The notes: generated from the letters alone by a model not told the origin. A DNA stretch of 64,000 bases from Glebionis coronaria (GCA_025667525.1 CM046879.1:387275039-387339038), one strand, 5' to 3'; counted from the stretch's first letter, positions 11,742 to 25,202 are shown. Program-made: numbers and translations.

Positions 11742-14700
11742 TGTAACACTCTAAATTTTCGTATTGGTACAGCGGAAGGGTATTTTAGAGTGTTACGGGA
11801 TAACACAATAACTCCAATCATAGACAACACATAAAAATGGTTGTACAAGGTTCAACATACATTCATTCGATAAAAAGTTTTAAAGTGTACAACAGGTCCC
11901 AAATTATACAGGTCATTTAGTTTACAAAACATAGATCGAATGAACATTTTTAATATTATGTGGGCCATCAGAGTCGATCTCCATCCGGATTACCTTCAAG
12001 CACCTGAGATAAAAACATGCAAAAATCATATCAGCGAATGCCGAGTGAATTCATATAGTTTAATAAAAACCGTTATATAAAACAATCGTTAAAATCAGAA
12101 CACAAGTATAATATCGGAAGTAAGTCCACGTATTGCTAGTCAGGCAATATATAAATCAAGCATACATCTTAAACCGTCCATGAGACCGTAGCCTCAATAT
12201 TACCATAATAGGTAATATATTCATCGTTATTAGCGTCGTTATTGGATTACATTATGTATAGGATACATTTTATTTTATTTGGATTATTACTAGCCGCATG
12301 ACATTGTTACCTTACTATGAAAACAGCGGGCCGCGAACCCGACAAACATTTTGCCCATCTAAGTTAGCGTGTCGTCACAAAAATCACGCTATGGAATCTT
12401 CTCATACATAAATTCGCTTACCAATCAATGTGGTACGACGGGGATCAACCGTCAAGGCGCGAACTGGGGTGATCGTCCCCAAATAGTACTATCAAATGCA
12501 TAAGAGTCTACCAAATCCCGGTAGTTCACAATTCATGCTAATGGGACTTTAAGTGACATAACCTAACTACTAATAATCCTTTAAGTCTCGTTTATAGGGT
12601 CATAGCATCATTCGGGTCCATATCATTAAGCATACCATCGGGACTACTTGTGTTCTATTTTTATCAAAATCTAGCATGTTATCTCCCTCGCGGGTTTACA
12701 AATCATTTTATAAAACATTTAAAAGAGTGCGAGGCTATGAACTCACGTTGATAATGAAAGGCGGATTATCGGCTACGGGCGTGCTTCGGTCACGGAAACC
12801 TATATAAATAATAATCGGTCTTAGACTCTTGTCCAATGACTTTTATCAAAATAACAATATATATATATGATGATTTTGTACATATGATGATGATCAAGTG
12901 GGTTTATACATCCTTGTTTACTCATTTTAGTGTTTAAGTTTTGGTAACTTTTTACTAGTTTACTAGTTTTACCTACTTACCTATTTTAAGTCCAATAAGC
13001 TTAGTATAAGTTCTTTAACTTATTTTGATCCATTTTATACCTATATTATCAGTATCTATACTTTCCATGTTGGGCCCAAATGGGTTAAGCCCAATAAGTT
13101 CTTTTTATAAGTGTTTATCTTATTTAGTCTAATTATTAGTCCAATATGCTTAGTTAGCTCGTTAATGTCCGTAGGTCCTACAGTTCGGGTTTTATCGGTT
13201 TTTACTTGTATTAGTTACTTATATATCAGTATATGACTTTTAAAAACTTTACATTAGACGGGTTTGATCGTCTAAGTTTTAATTGGCGAAAAACGTTAAT
13301 TTTACGGTAATAGCCGAAAAAGTTGTAAAAATCAAGTTTATAGTTTTTATTACTTATAAGTATTATTCCACTACCATTTATATAATTTATCCATTTATTT
13401 AACCTTTTATATATTTATATAAATAAATTTCATAAGTTAGTGGGTTTTTATTTTACATTTTATACAATAAAATTTGAGTGCTTATATAAAAATAATAAAC
13501 ATTAATTCTCAAAATTTGATTTTTATTTTCATCTTCACCATTTTTATCATATCTAGAGTTCTATAATGAATTAGAAGCTCATTTTGGATGGCATTATCTT
13601 CATATTATGTGCTATATTTAACTTAGTTATAGCTACTGCTCTTTTTAAGTTTATCTATGCTTAACAGTCCCTACAAAACAGCTTATTCAGATTAGCACAC
13701 TTATTTTGTTTTGATCATATCTCACTCATTATATTGATTCCATCGCATGGCCAACTCTCACATGTGTATAACATCTTGTACTTACTGTAAATGGATTATA
13801 CCATGCATTTTTATCAGTTCAAGTTTTAGTTATATACTGTTTTTATACAGCCAACTAAATAAGCATGATTTTAGCCTTGTTTCTTATGATTATTAACCTT
13901 TTAAGCATATTTATCAACACTTGATCTCCACACAACATTTTTATCATCATATATTAATCATATACATATACAATAAGAAAGAAAATACATTTTTTCTTTA
14001 CAAAAATAACAAGAGAAAATGGAGAGGATGATCTTCTTTACCAACCAAGTGTATTTCTTGTTTTTGGAAGACAAGAACTTGATGAACACCCAAAGTAACT
14101 CCAAGATCATCAAACACCAAGAACAATAGTTGAGAAATCAGCCCTAGGACACAAACAAATCACCTCCTATGTTGTTAAAATGGCCACCAAATGATCAAGG
14201 CTTCAAGATAACTCCATGATAGAGCTAGATAACATGTATTTCATGGCTAGAAAAGATCAAAAGGGGTGTTTTGTGCTTCAAAGTGGACGGCAAGGGTGAG
14301 GGTTTTGAGAGAGTTTGAGGTAGTTTACATGTATGAAAATGGTATGAATGAGAATTGGTTGATGGTTTGATGGTTTTAGCTAGTAAGTGGCTTAAAGTGT
14401 AAGCTTAGTCTTACACTTGTAAATACTTAGCTAACATGATGCCACATCCTTAGATGTGGTGTCATGTGCCGTCCCATGTTAGCTAGTGGGGTGGGATAAT
14501 GTATTTTGTCCCACCTCACTAATTTACGGGTATTCCTTGATTCTAGTTTTCTCGATTTGCGTGCCCTCGTGTCGTTTCACGAAAAAACGTTTTTATAAAT
14601 TATGAATCAACGTCACAAAACGAATCCAATAAAAAATGTCTCATCAAAAACGGACTTCAAAAACGTAAATACGTAATCCTAAGGTTTCCGGTTTAATCGT

Positions 14701-14833
14701 AAAAGACGCTAAATTATGCACGTAAGCCCAAATTTAAATCCGTAAATTGTGAGTTCGTCAACCAACACAAAAATAAGTTTCAAAATATTATACGAGAAAA
14801 TATTTCACTACCTGAAAATGTTAGATTGTCACA
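11742..14833 (-). repeat. B1 3' LTR (element sense)
   Basis: A 3092-bp LTR, nearly identical by eye to 20914-24017, with scattered substitutions. It abuts the polypurine tract on its right and target duplication CGTTA on its left. Apart from transcription signals I see no gene inside; short ORFs are not conserved. Confidence 0.96.
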
Positions 14834-14846
14834 GCTTTTCCTCCTA
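14834..14846 (-). other. B1 polypurine tract
   Basis: On minus TAGGAGGAAAAGC directly precedes the TGTGACA start of the 3' LTR, the expected plus-strand priming site. Confidence 0.85.
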
Positions 14847-14874
14847 AAAGAGATCAACGTCCTCGTGATCCATT

Positions 14875-17800
14875 TCATTTGGATGTCCGTTTCTTATTGA
14901 AATCGAAGAGGTGTGGATATTTCTTCAACATTTCATCCTCTCGTTCCCAAGTATACTCCGGTCCATGCTTTGAATTCCATCGGATCTTGTCAATAGGTAT
15001 CCGACTTTGTTTCAGTTGCTTTACCTCACGATCCATAACCTCTACGGGGTCTTTGATAAAATGCAATTTCCCATCTATTCGAACCTTATCTAATGAAATT
15101 TTCTCATCACTCACTGCTAGACATTTCTTCAGATTAGATACATGGAATGTGTTGTGAACACCATGAAGTTCTGGGGGTAACTCTAGTTTGTAAGCCACCG
15201 GACCTACTCTAGATAAAATCTTAAAGGGTCCAATATAACGGGGATTCAATTTCCCTCGCTTTCCAAATCTTATAACGCCTTTCCATGGTGATACTTTCAA
15301 CATTACTTGGTCACCCACTTTAAACTCCATTGGCTTCCGCCGCACATCCGCGTAACTTTTCTGTCTACTACGGGCAGTCAACAACCTATTATTAATCTGA
15401 ACTATCATCTCCGTATTCTCCCGGATCAATTCCGGTCCCGTGAGCTGGGTATCCCCAACTTCACTCCAACATACAGGAGATCTACACTTCCTACCATACA
15501 AATCTTCAAACGGTGCAGCCTTAATACTAGAATGGTAACTATTGTTATATGAAAACTCTGCTAACGGCAAATGTTTATCCCAATTCTTACCAAAATCTAA
15601 CACACAAGCTCTCAACATATCTTCCAGTGTTTGTATCGTCCTTTCACTCTGACCATCAGTCTGGGGGTGATAAGCAGTGCTCATGTCGAGATTCGTTCCC
15701 AAATATCTTTGGAGAGATTTCCAAAAATTTGATGCGAATCTAGGATCTCGATCTGAAATGATCGATACAGGCACTCCATGCTTGCATACAACATTCTCAA
15801 GGTATATACGAGTCAGCTTCTCCAGTGAGAACTGCTCTTTAACCGGAATGAAGTGTGCTGATTTGGTCAGTCTGTCGACAATAACCCAAATCGAGTTGTT
15901 TCCAGATGATGTTCTAGGAAGCTTGGTGATAAAGTCCATCGTAATTCGCTCCCACTTCCATTCAGGAATCTTTGGTTGTTGAAGTAGTCCTGATGGCTTT
16001 TGATGTTCAGCTTTAACTCTAGCACAAGTCAAGCATTGAAGAACATACATGGCTATGTCGGCTTTCATATTCGGCCACCAGTACAACTTCTTCAAATCAT
16101 GGTACATCTTATCAGATCCCGGCTGAATGGAATACTTAGATTTATGGGATTCTAACATAATCAAGTCTCTTAAGCGTCCAAACTTAGCTATCCACATACG
16201 ACCTCTTAAGCATTTCACTCCATCAGCTCTAACCTCTAAAGGATCTCCTTCTCCTCGGAACCCTTCATTAAGAAAATTTTCTTTCTTACAAGCTTCTATT
16301 TGCGCATTTCTAATTTGTTCAAGCAAATTATTGTGCACGGTCAAGACTAGAGAACGTACCCTGATAGGCTCTCTATCTTTCCTACTTAACGCATCGGCAA
16401 CAACATTGGCTTTTCTCGCATGATATTTTATATCACAATCATAATCACTTAACAACTCTATCCATCTTCGTTGCCTCATGTTCAATTCCTTCTGATCGAG
16501 AATATACTGTAGGCTTTTGTGATCGATGAATACCTTACACTTGGTGCCATACAGTTAATGTCTCCACAACCTAAGAGCAAAGACTACAGCTCCTAACTCA
16601 AGATCATGAGTAGTATAATTCTCCTCATTCTTCCTTAATTTCCTAGAGGCATAAGCTATCACTTCCTCTCTCTGCATCAAAACAGATCCATAGCCTCTAA
16701 GAGATGCATCACAATACACTACAAAATCCCCACTCCCGTCGGGTAATGATAAGATTGGCGCACTACATAATTTTTGCTTCAATGTCTGAAATGCTCCATC
16801 TTCATCACTTCCCCAAACGAAAGGTTTATTCTTCTGGTTAAGCTTAGTCAAGGGTTTAGCTATCAAAGAAAATTCTTTAATGAATCGCCTATAATAGCCA
16901 GCCAATCCTAAGAACTGTCGCACTTTCGTTGGCGTTGTCGGTGCAGACCAATTCTTAATAACTTCAACCTTTGCAGGATCAACATGAATTCCATCTTTGT
17001 TAATCACATGACCAATAAATTGCACAGAATCTAACAAGAAATCACATTTCGAAAAGTTAGCATACAACTTTTCATCCTTCAACAAATTAAAAACAATCCT
17101 TAAATGTTCTCTATGTTCATCTTCATTCTTAGAATAGATTAGAATATCGTCGATAAACACAATCATAAATTTATCCAAGTAGGGCTTGCACACTCGATTC
17201 ATTAAATCCATGAAAACCGCAGGTGCGTTAGTTAACCCAAATGGCATTACTTGAAATTCATAGTGTCCATAACGAGTTCTAAATGCAGTTATAGGAATAT
17301 CTTCTTCACGGACGCGAAGTTGGTGATATCCTGACCGCAAATCTATCTTAGAATACACACTAGATCCTTGTAGTTGATCAAACAAATCATCAATCCTAGG
17401 TAAAGGATATCGATTTTTAATTGTCAACTTATTCAGTTCCCTATCATCAATGCACGTACGAAAAGATCCATCCTTCTTCTTAACGAACAAGACTGAAACT
17501 CCCCAAGGCGACGAACTCGGTCGAATAAAACCTTTATCAGACAACTCCTTAAGTTGTTCAGATAACTCCTTTAATTTAGAAGGGGCTAATCGGTATGGTG
17601 CATGTGCCACCGGTGCAGCACCAGGAATTAAATCGATTCGAAACTATACTTTCCTTATCGGTGGAAGTCCGGGTAAATCTTTATGAAATACCTCAGAAAA
17701 TTCACAAATAATAGGTACATCTTCCAATCGTTTCTCCCTAGACTCATTCCCGGTCACTTGAGCTAAGAATAACTCACAACCGTTCCTGATGTACTTTGTG

Positions 17801-19353
17801 ACTTTAATACATGAAACGATTTTCAAACGGGATTCACCTCGATTACCATCAATTACTAACGTCCTATTCCTAAGAGGAATCTTAACCTTCTTCTCTCCAC
17901 ATAAAATAGTAGCATTATTCAACGACAACCAATCCATACCAATAATAATATCAAAACTACCTAATTCTATCAACATCAAATCAATCGGAAAGGAATGGTT
18001 CAAGAGATTTAGAGAGCATCCTTCTAATAGCTTATTAGTTTTCACTAATTTGCCATCAGCCAATTCCACCTCGTAACTGGTATTTATCTTAACAGGTTCA
18101 ATGTCAATAAGGGCACTAAATTTAGTGGATACAAAGCTCCTATCAGCACCCGAATCAAATAAAGCAACAGCATAATGATTGTTGAGTAAAAACGTACCGA
18201 TAACGACATTTGGATCCTCTTTCTTCACCTCAATTGTTCCAAGTTGATAGATACCACCCTGGGGGTTTCTTCCAGGTACAATCGCTTTCAACTTGGGGCA
18301 TTCCGATTTCCTATGACCTTCTTCATTACAGTTGAAGCAAATGGTTCCCTTCTTACACCTTTCAACCTTGTGTCTAAGCTTTCCGTAATTTCGGCACTTC
18401 CAGCAGTCGCCAGCGTGCCTCTTGTTGCCACACTTAAGACATCTATCATCGTTGTGTGGTGTGTTGTTGGTAAGAGCATTTGCATTCCCCTTTCTCTGGT
18501 TCTGACGGCGATTGAAATTCTTCCTATTATCACCTCTATCTACACGATCACCGCCCCCCTTTCTTTTCTCACCTACACGGGCTTCATCTTCCCTATCCTG
18601 AATTATCTGTCCAATGAGTTGGTAATCCATTCGAACAACATCATCAATGGTCAGTGGTTTAGATGATGTCACGTCCCCCCGGATATTCCTGGTCAACCCT
18701 TTAACATATTTCCCAATTCGGATTTCTTCGGGTTCAACCAATCGAGGACATAGCAAGGCCAACTCATGGAATCGATTTGTGTAACTATCAATGTCCACAC
18801 CTTTCATTCTCAAATGAATCAACTCTTGTTCTAACCTAATAATCACACTACGAGGACAAAACTCCAAAGTCATCCACTTCTTAATTTCAGCCCAAGGAGT
18901 AGCATTAGCAGCATCAAGACCCATGAAAGCAATTCTCCCGTTCCACCAAGTTAACACACGACCTTTAAGAGTAGCCATAGCAAAAGCCACCTTATCTTCC
19001 TCCTTACACTTACTAATCCGAAACACTGACTCAATCTTCTCAATCCACTGGCTTAATCCTACAGCACCTTCAGTTCCATTAAAAGGTAGAGGTTCACACT
19101 TCATGAACGTCACATAAGTACAGCCACCAACTTCGGGTGCATTAGTTCCAAGTCCTCCTACATTTCCTCCAGCATTAGCATTCACATTATTAGCATTCAC
19201 ATTCACATTAGTACCGCCAATTCGACTACCGCCAGCTCCACTACCGCCAGCTTCATTTCTAGCATTTGCCATAAATTCAGTCATAGATGCGGTAACTTGT
19301 TCCGTAATAATCCTACGTACATCATCCTCAGTCACAGCCTTCTTGGGCGGCAT
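14875..19353 (-). pseudogene. B1 gag-pol polyprotein, single frame with two stops
   Basis: One frame of 1493 codons with no frameshift. Gag begins MPPKKAVTEDD at 19353. A retrotransposon gag domain is followed by zinc knuckles (CFNCNEEGHRKSEC, around residue 345), then aspartic protease (FDSGADRSF, about residue 398). A TAG replaces an expected Glu codon at 17644-17646, just before RT. RT shows the catalytic [10 protein letters not shown]; the usual CIDYREL reads CIDDREL. RNase H starts with VYCDAS, and a TAA replaces the Tyr of WRHYLYG at 16555-16557. Integrase has the HHCC finger, the Asp residues of MDFITKL and SDRDPRF, and the Glu of DGQSERT. The tail ([12 protein letters not shown], then [14 protein letters not shown]) is a group II chromodomain, thought to guide integration to heterochromatin. 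Confidence 0.95.
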
Positions 19354-19642
19354 AGTTCTAAAATTTCACAATTTCAAAGTATTAAGCTTTCATCCATCAA
19401 AGGATTCATATAATATGGATTGAATTCATAATCAAGATACAAATAAGGCACAATATGGAATTCAAGACAAGATATATATTTCATTCGATTTGAAACAAAA
19501 GTATTGTCTTAGTATATCCCATATCAAAGTTCTAGCACTATATACACTCAAAATTCGTGCCAAGTCTACTACTAACAAGTCGGTTCAGTCAAAGCTACAA
19601 AAGTACAAGAGATACAAAGGTCACTACTAAATACAGACTGGT
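19354..19642 (-). other. B1 spacer between extra ORF and gag
   Basis: About 290 bases with no open frame, separating the extra ORF from the gag ATG. No splice or ribosome-entry signal can be assigned with confidence. Confidence 0.5.
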
Positions 19643-20641
19643 CTACTGAGAACCGCCAGATGGTCCATCATCCATCGTCTTCTGGATCTTCGTCGGATGA
19701 TCACTAGGCACATCTTCAGCTGGCCGCTTACGGATCACTCCTCTTTCAACCATGTCAGCATAAAATCTACTGTTCCATCCCACAGATATATTCAACTCCT
19801 TCTCAGCTTTCTCACGCATCGCACGAGCTACACTCAACTGAATCTCCATAGAATTCACCTTTTTCTTCATTGCAGCAAACTCACCACTTTCCAACACCGA
19901 TAACCTCCTAAAAGCCTCATTCAAACCACGCTCTACATCAGTCAAATCCAAACTAAGCAATTCTCGCTCTTTCTTACCAACCTTAGTCTTCGACTCCAAA
20001 TAAGCAACTTGAGTCTGAACAACACCTAATCCGACCTCTGTCATACTACTCTTAACACGGGAAGCATCTAGATCACGTCTCAAGGCCTATGGTGCAAGAC
20101 CATCTATATGAGTAGCCTCTCGAGTACTAAATGACTCTCCTATCTCACGTCTACGAGTAGCAATACCATCAGTACCGTCAGGTGCATTATCATCCTCATC
20201 CTCCTCTGATTCAGAATCAGATTCAGACGATTCAGACATTTCATCCCTAGGTAGCTCAACCTCAGAATTAGACAAATAAACTGGTGGGGGTAAAGGCTCG
20301 CCCTCTGGAACATCATAAGGATAAATAAGCTCGACTTCCTCATCATCATCGACCTCAACGTCTATACCTACATCCTCCTCGACATCCTCGTCGTCAATCT
20401 CATCATCTAAATTATCTAACCCAATCTCATCATAATTCTCAATATCAACATTCTCAATCTCATTCTCTACCAAGTCAACCTGAGGGGCAATCTGATATCC
20501 TAGTCCTAACTCAGGCTCGGGATCCTCAAATGGTTCCTCCTCATCATCCATATCATAATCTACTAAGTATAAATAAGGATCATCATCTACATTAGGTTTA
20601 GGAATAGCATGGTTTTCTACAGGAATATTAGGGTCAGCCAT
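19643..20641 (-). pseudogene. B1 extra ORF upstream of gag (acidic, coiled coil, NLS-like tail), one stop
   Basis: This ORF lies between the 5' LTR and gag in sense orientation, and I do not recognise its family. The start is taken at MADPN (20641); an in-frame ATG also exists at 20653. Roughly residues 15-150 are extremely acidic (DDEEEPFEDPEPE, then EDEDDNAPDG). After a TAG at 20086-20088 the same frame continues with a charged, heptad-like coiled coil and ends with a basic, bipartite NLS-like tail (IRKRPAEDV, then TKIQKTMDD). Total length is about 332 codons. B2 has an ORF of similar position, length and layout, so the TAG is probably a recent nonsense change. A DNA- or chromatin-related accessory role is only inference. 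Confidence 0.75.
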
Positions 20642-20896
20642 GACAATCTGCATTTATATATATATATCTCGTATTAGGATAACATACTAGTTAAACAATT
20701 ACATAATGAAATCACGATATATATATATATCAAAATATATATCTTCTCAATAGGGCTTGTTGGTAACGTCGGAGATCTCTGGCACCGTTATAGTCAAAAG
20801 ATTTTTCAAATATTTTCTCAAATGTTCATTGTCAAAAGATTTTGAAAAGTTTTGTTCAAAACCTTGGTTTTTAAAATCTTTTGTTCTCTATAACGA

Positions 20897-20910
20897 GAGC
20901 TCTGGTACCA
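20897..20910 (-). other. B1 primer-binding site (tRNA-iMet type)
   Basis: On minus this reads TGGTACCAGAGCTC, three bases inside the 5' LTR. It differs by one base from the common plant TGGTATCAGAGC site for initiator tRNA-Met. Confidence 0.85.
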
Positions 20911-20913
20911 AAC

Positions 20914-23900
20914 TGTAAAACTCTCAATTTTCGTATCGGTACAGCGGAAGGGTCTTCTAGAGTGTTACGGGATAGCACAATAACTCCAATCATAGACAAC
21001 ACATAAAAATGGTTGTACAAGGTTCAACATACATTCATTCGATAAAAAGTTTTAAAGTGTACAACAGGTCCCAAATTATACAGTTCATTTAGTTTACAAA
21101 ACATAGATCGAATGAACATTTTTAATATTATGTGGGCCATCAGAGTCGATCTCCATCCGGATTACCTTCAAGCACCTGAGATAAAAACATGCAAAAATCA
21201 TATCAGTGAATGCCGAGTGAATTCATAGAGTTTAATAAAAACCGTTATATAAAACAATCGTTAAAATCATAACACAAGTATAATATCGGAAGTAAGTCCA
21301 CGTATTGCTAGTCAGGCAATATATAAATCAAGCATACATCTTAAACCGTCCATGAGACCGTAGCCTCAATATTACCATAATAGGTAATATATTCATCGTT
21401 ATTAGCGTCGTTATTGGATTACATTATGTATAGGATACATTTTATTTGATTTGGATTATTACTAGCCGCATGACATTGTTACCTTACTATGAAAACAGCG
21501 GGCCGCGAACCCGACAAACAATTTGCCCATCTAAGTTAGCGTGTCGTCACAAAAATCACGCTATGGAATCTTCTCATACATAAATTCGCTTACCAATCAA
21601 TGTGGTACGACGGGGATCAACCGTCAAGGCGCGAACTGGGGTGATTGTCCCCAAATAGTACTATCAAATGCATAAGCGTCTACCAAATCCCGATAGTTCA
21701 CAATTCATGCTAATGGGACTTTAAGTGACATAACCTAACTACTAATAATCATTTTAGTCTCGTTTATAAGGTCATAGCATCATTCTGGTCCATATCATTA
21801 AGCATACCATCAGGACTACTTGTGTTCTATTTTTATCAAAATCTAGCATGTTATCTCCCTCGTGGGTTTACGAATCATTTTATAAAACATTTAAAAGAGT
21901 GCGAGGCTATGAACTCACGTTGATAACGAAAGGCGGATTATCGGCTACGGGCGTGCTTCGGTCACGGAAACCTATATAAATAATAATCGGTCTTAGACTC
22001 TTGTCCAATGACTTTTATCAAAATAACAATATATATATGATGATTTTGTACATATGATGATGATCAAGTGGGTTTATACATCCTTGTTTACTCATTTTAG
22101 TGTTTACGTTTTGGTAACTTTTTACTAGTTTACTAGTTTTACCTACTTACCTATTTTAAGTCCAATAAGCTTAGTATAAGTTCTTTAACTTATTTTGATC
22201 CATTTTATACCTATATTATCAGTATCTATACTTTCCATGTTGGGCCCAAATGGGTTAAGCCCAGTAAGTTCTTTTTATAAGTGTTTATCTTATTTAGTCC
22301 AATTATTAGTCCAATATGCTTAGTTAGCTCGTTAATGTCCGTAGGTCCTATAGTTCGGGTTTTATCGGTTTTTACTTGTATTAGTTACTTATATATCAGT
22401 ATATGACTTTTAAAAACTTTACATTAGACGGGTTTGATCGTCTAAGTTTTAATTGGCAAAAAACGTTAATTTTACGGTAATAGCCGAAAAAGTTGTTAAA
22501 ATCAAGTTTATAGTTTTTATTACTTATAAGTATTATTCAACTACCATTTATATAATTTATCCATTTAGTTAACCTTTTACATATTTATATAAATAAATTT
22601 CATAAGTTAGTGGGTTTTTATTTTACATTTTATACAATAAAATTTGAATGCTTATATAATAATAATAAACATTAATTCTCAAAATCTGATTTTTATTTTC
22701 ATCTTCACCATTTTTATCATATCTAGTGTTCTATAATGAATTAGAAGCTCATTTTTGGATGGCATGATCTTCATATTATATTCTATATTTAACTTAGCTA
22801 TAGCTACTGCTCATTTTAAGTTTATCTATGCTTAACAGTCCCTACAAAACAGCTTATTCATATTAGCACACTTATTTTGTTTTGATCATATCTCACTCAT
22901 TATATTGATTCCATTGCATGGACAACTCTCACATGTGTATAACATCTTTTACTTACTGTAAATGGATTATACCATGCAAGTTTATCAGTTCATGTTTTAG
23001 TTATATACTGTTTTTATACAGCCAACTAAATAAGTATGATTTTAGCCTTGTTTCTTATGATTATTAACCTTTTTAAGCATATTTATCAACACTTGATCCC
23101 CACACAACATTTTTATCATCATATATTCATCATATACATATACAATAAGAAAGAAAATACATTTGTTCTTTACAAAAATAACAAGAGAAAATGGAGAGGA
23201 TGATCTTCTTTACCAACCAAGTGTATTTCTTGTTTTTGGAAGACAAGAACTTGATGAACACCAAAAGTAACTCCAAGATCATCAAACACCAAGAACAATA
23301 GTTGAGAAATCAGCCCTAGGACACAAGCAAATCACCTCCTATGTTGTTAAAATGGCCACCAAATGATCAAGGCTTCAAGATAACTCCATGATAGAGCTAG
23401 ATAACATGTATTTCAGGGCTAGAAAAGATCAAAAGGGGTGTTTTGTGCTTCAAAGTGGACGGCAAGGGTGAGGGTTTTGAGAGAGTTTGAGGTAGTTTGC
23501 ATGTATGCAAATGGTATGAAAGAGAAGTGGTTGATGGTTTGATGGTTTTAGCTAGTAAGTGGCTTAAAGTGTAAGCTTAGTCTTACACTTGTAAATACTT
23601 AGCTAACATGATGCCACATCCTTAGATGTGGTGTCATGTGCCGTCCCATGTTAGCTAGTGGGGTGGGATAATGTATTTTGTCCCACCTTACTAATTTACG
23701 GGTATTCCTCGATTCTAGTTTTCTCGATTTGCGTGCCCTCGGGTCGTTTCACGAAAAACGTTTTTATTAATTATGAATCAACGTCACAAAACGAATCCAA
23801 TAAAAATCATCTCATCAAAAACGGAGTTCAAAAACGGAGTTCAAAAACGTAAATACGTAATCCTAAGGTTTCCGGTTTAATCGTAAAAGACGCTAAATTA

Positions 23901-24017
23901 TGCACGTAAGCCCAAATTTAAATCCGTAAATTGTGAGTTCGTCAACCAACACAAAAATAAGTTTCAAAATATTATACGAGAAAATATTTCACTACTTGAA
24001 AATGTTAGATTGTCACA
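20914..24017 (-). repeat. B1 5' LTR (element sense)
   Basis: A 3104-bp partner of the LTR at 11742-14833. Its left end lies three bases from the primer site, so it is the 5' LTR for minus-strand transcription. The small length difference comes from short indels such as a TA-repeat tract and a 16-base duplication of AAAAACGGAGTTC-type sequence near 23817-23845. Confidence 0.96.
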
Positions 24018-25202
24018 CGTTATCCTAACAAGGTCTATCGTCTCCACAAGGCACTATATGGACTAAAGCAAGCTCCAAGGGCATGGTACGACGAGCTCTC
24101 AAAATTTCTAGTATCCAAAGGTTTCTCAAAAGGTTCCATTGATCTAACTTTGTTCACTTATAAATATGGGGATGACATTTTGCTTGTGCAGATGTATGTA
24201 GATGACATTATTTTTAGGACTACAAACCCAAAACTTTCAAAACGGTTTGAAAAAGTAATGTACAACAAATTTGAAATGTCAATGATGGGCGAACTAAAAT
24301 TCTTTCTAGGAATTCAAATTCACCAATCCCCAAGTGGTATCTTTATCAACTAAGCTAAGTATTGTGAAGAGATTATCAAAAAGCATGGTATGACCTCATG
24401 TGACCCCGTTGGGACACCATTATCAACCACATTGCTAGATGCTGACTTAGAGGGAAATGCCATAGATCAAACGAGATATCGTTCAATGATTGGCTCCCTC
24501 ATGTACTTGAAAACAAGCAGACCCGATATTTCAGATGCTACGTGTTATTGTGCACGATATCAAGCATGACCCACTAAAAATCACCTCAAGGAGGTTAAAC
24601 AGATCTTTTGGTACCTCAAGAATACCATTCATTTGGGACTCTGGTATCCGAGGGAAACCAGTTTCTTTCTAACGGCCAATTCAGATTCTGATCATTCAGG
24701 GTGTCTTGATACACGAAAAAGTACTTCTGCTGGTGCACAATTCCTAGGTCAAGATAAGCTCGTGGGATGATCTTCCAAGAAGCAAGATTGCACGTCACTT
24801 TCATCAGCCGAAGCGGAGTATGTGTCTCTATTTGCGTGTTGTGCTCAAGTTCTTTGGATGAGAAGACAACTCACGGATTATGGCTTCTACTTTGATAAAG
24901 TACCTATGTACTGTGACTCAAAGTCGGCCATAGCCATCTCCTGCAATCCGGTACAGCATTCCCACACGAAGCACATTGATGTCAGATACCACTTCATAAA
25001 GGAACAAGTTGAACGAGGTATCATTGAGTTATACTTTGTTGGAACGGATTACCAACTAGTCGACTTGTTTACGAAAGCTCTGTCGAAAGATAAGTTTGAG
25101 TACCTCGTTAGGCAAATTGGTATGAGATGTTTAACTCCAGCATACCTGGAGATTCTGGTAAAAGGTGCCTGCTTGATTCATCTATCAAAGATCCACATGT
25201 AA
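24018..25202 (+). pseudogene. Element A C-terminal RT and RNase H fragment
   Basis: The second half of the copia polymerase, continuing the fragment that ends at 11741. It starts with YGLKQAPRAW, then the catalytic YVDDII near 24194, and FFLGIQIHQS. The RNase H part includes GCLDTRKSTS, SSAEAEYVSL, DSKSAIAI and HIDVRYHFIKE, ending with the terminal FTKAL segment and a stop at 25200. At least three internal stops occur (about 24351, 24568 and 24768). RNase H would have removed the RNA template during cDNA synthesis. Confidence 0.92.

Larger units (their letters stand above)
11742..24017 (-). mobile_element. Element B1: Tekay-type Ty3-gypsy chromovirus, complete with LTRs
   Basis: A 12.3 kb element in minus orientation. 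LTRs start TGTGACA and end TGTTACA or TTTTACA in element sense. A 5-bp target duplication, CGTTA, flanks it at 11737-11741 and 24018-24022. Internal order in element sense is primer site, extra ORF, gag-PR-RT-RNase H-INT with a chromodomain-like tail, then polypurine tract. Removing B1 and one CGTTA rejoins the RT frame of element A (NPRY then PNKVYR), proving the insertion. The clade is judged from the chromodomain type and the long LTRs. Confidence 0.95.

Noticed and set aside
19643..20641. Captured host gene
   Set aside because: No intron remnants or recognisable host domain, and a similar ORF occurs at the same place in B2, so an element-borne ORF is the better reading.
24616..24804. Minus-strand ORF in the RNase H region
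   Set aside because: Antisense shadow of the copia RNase H remnant on +.
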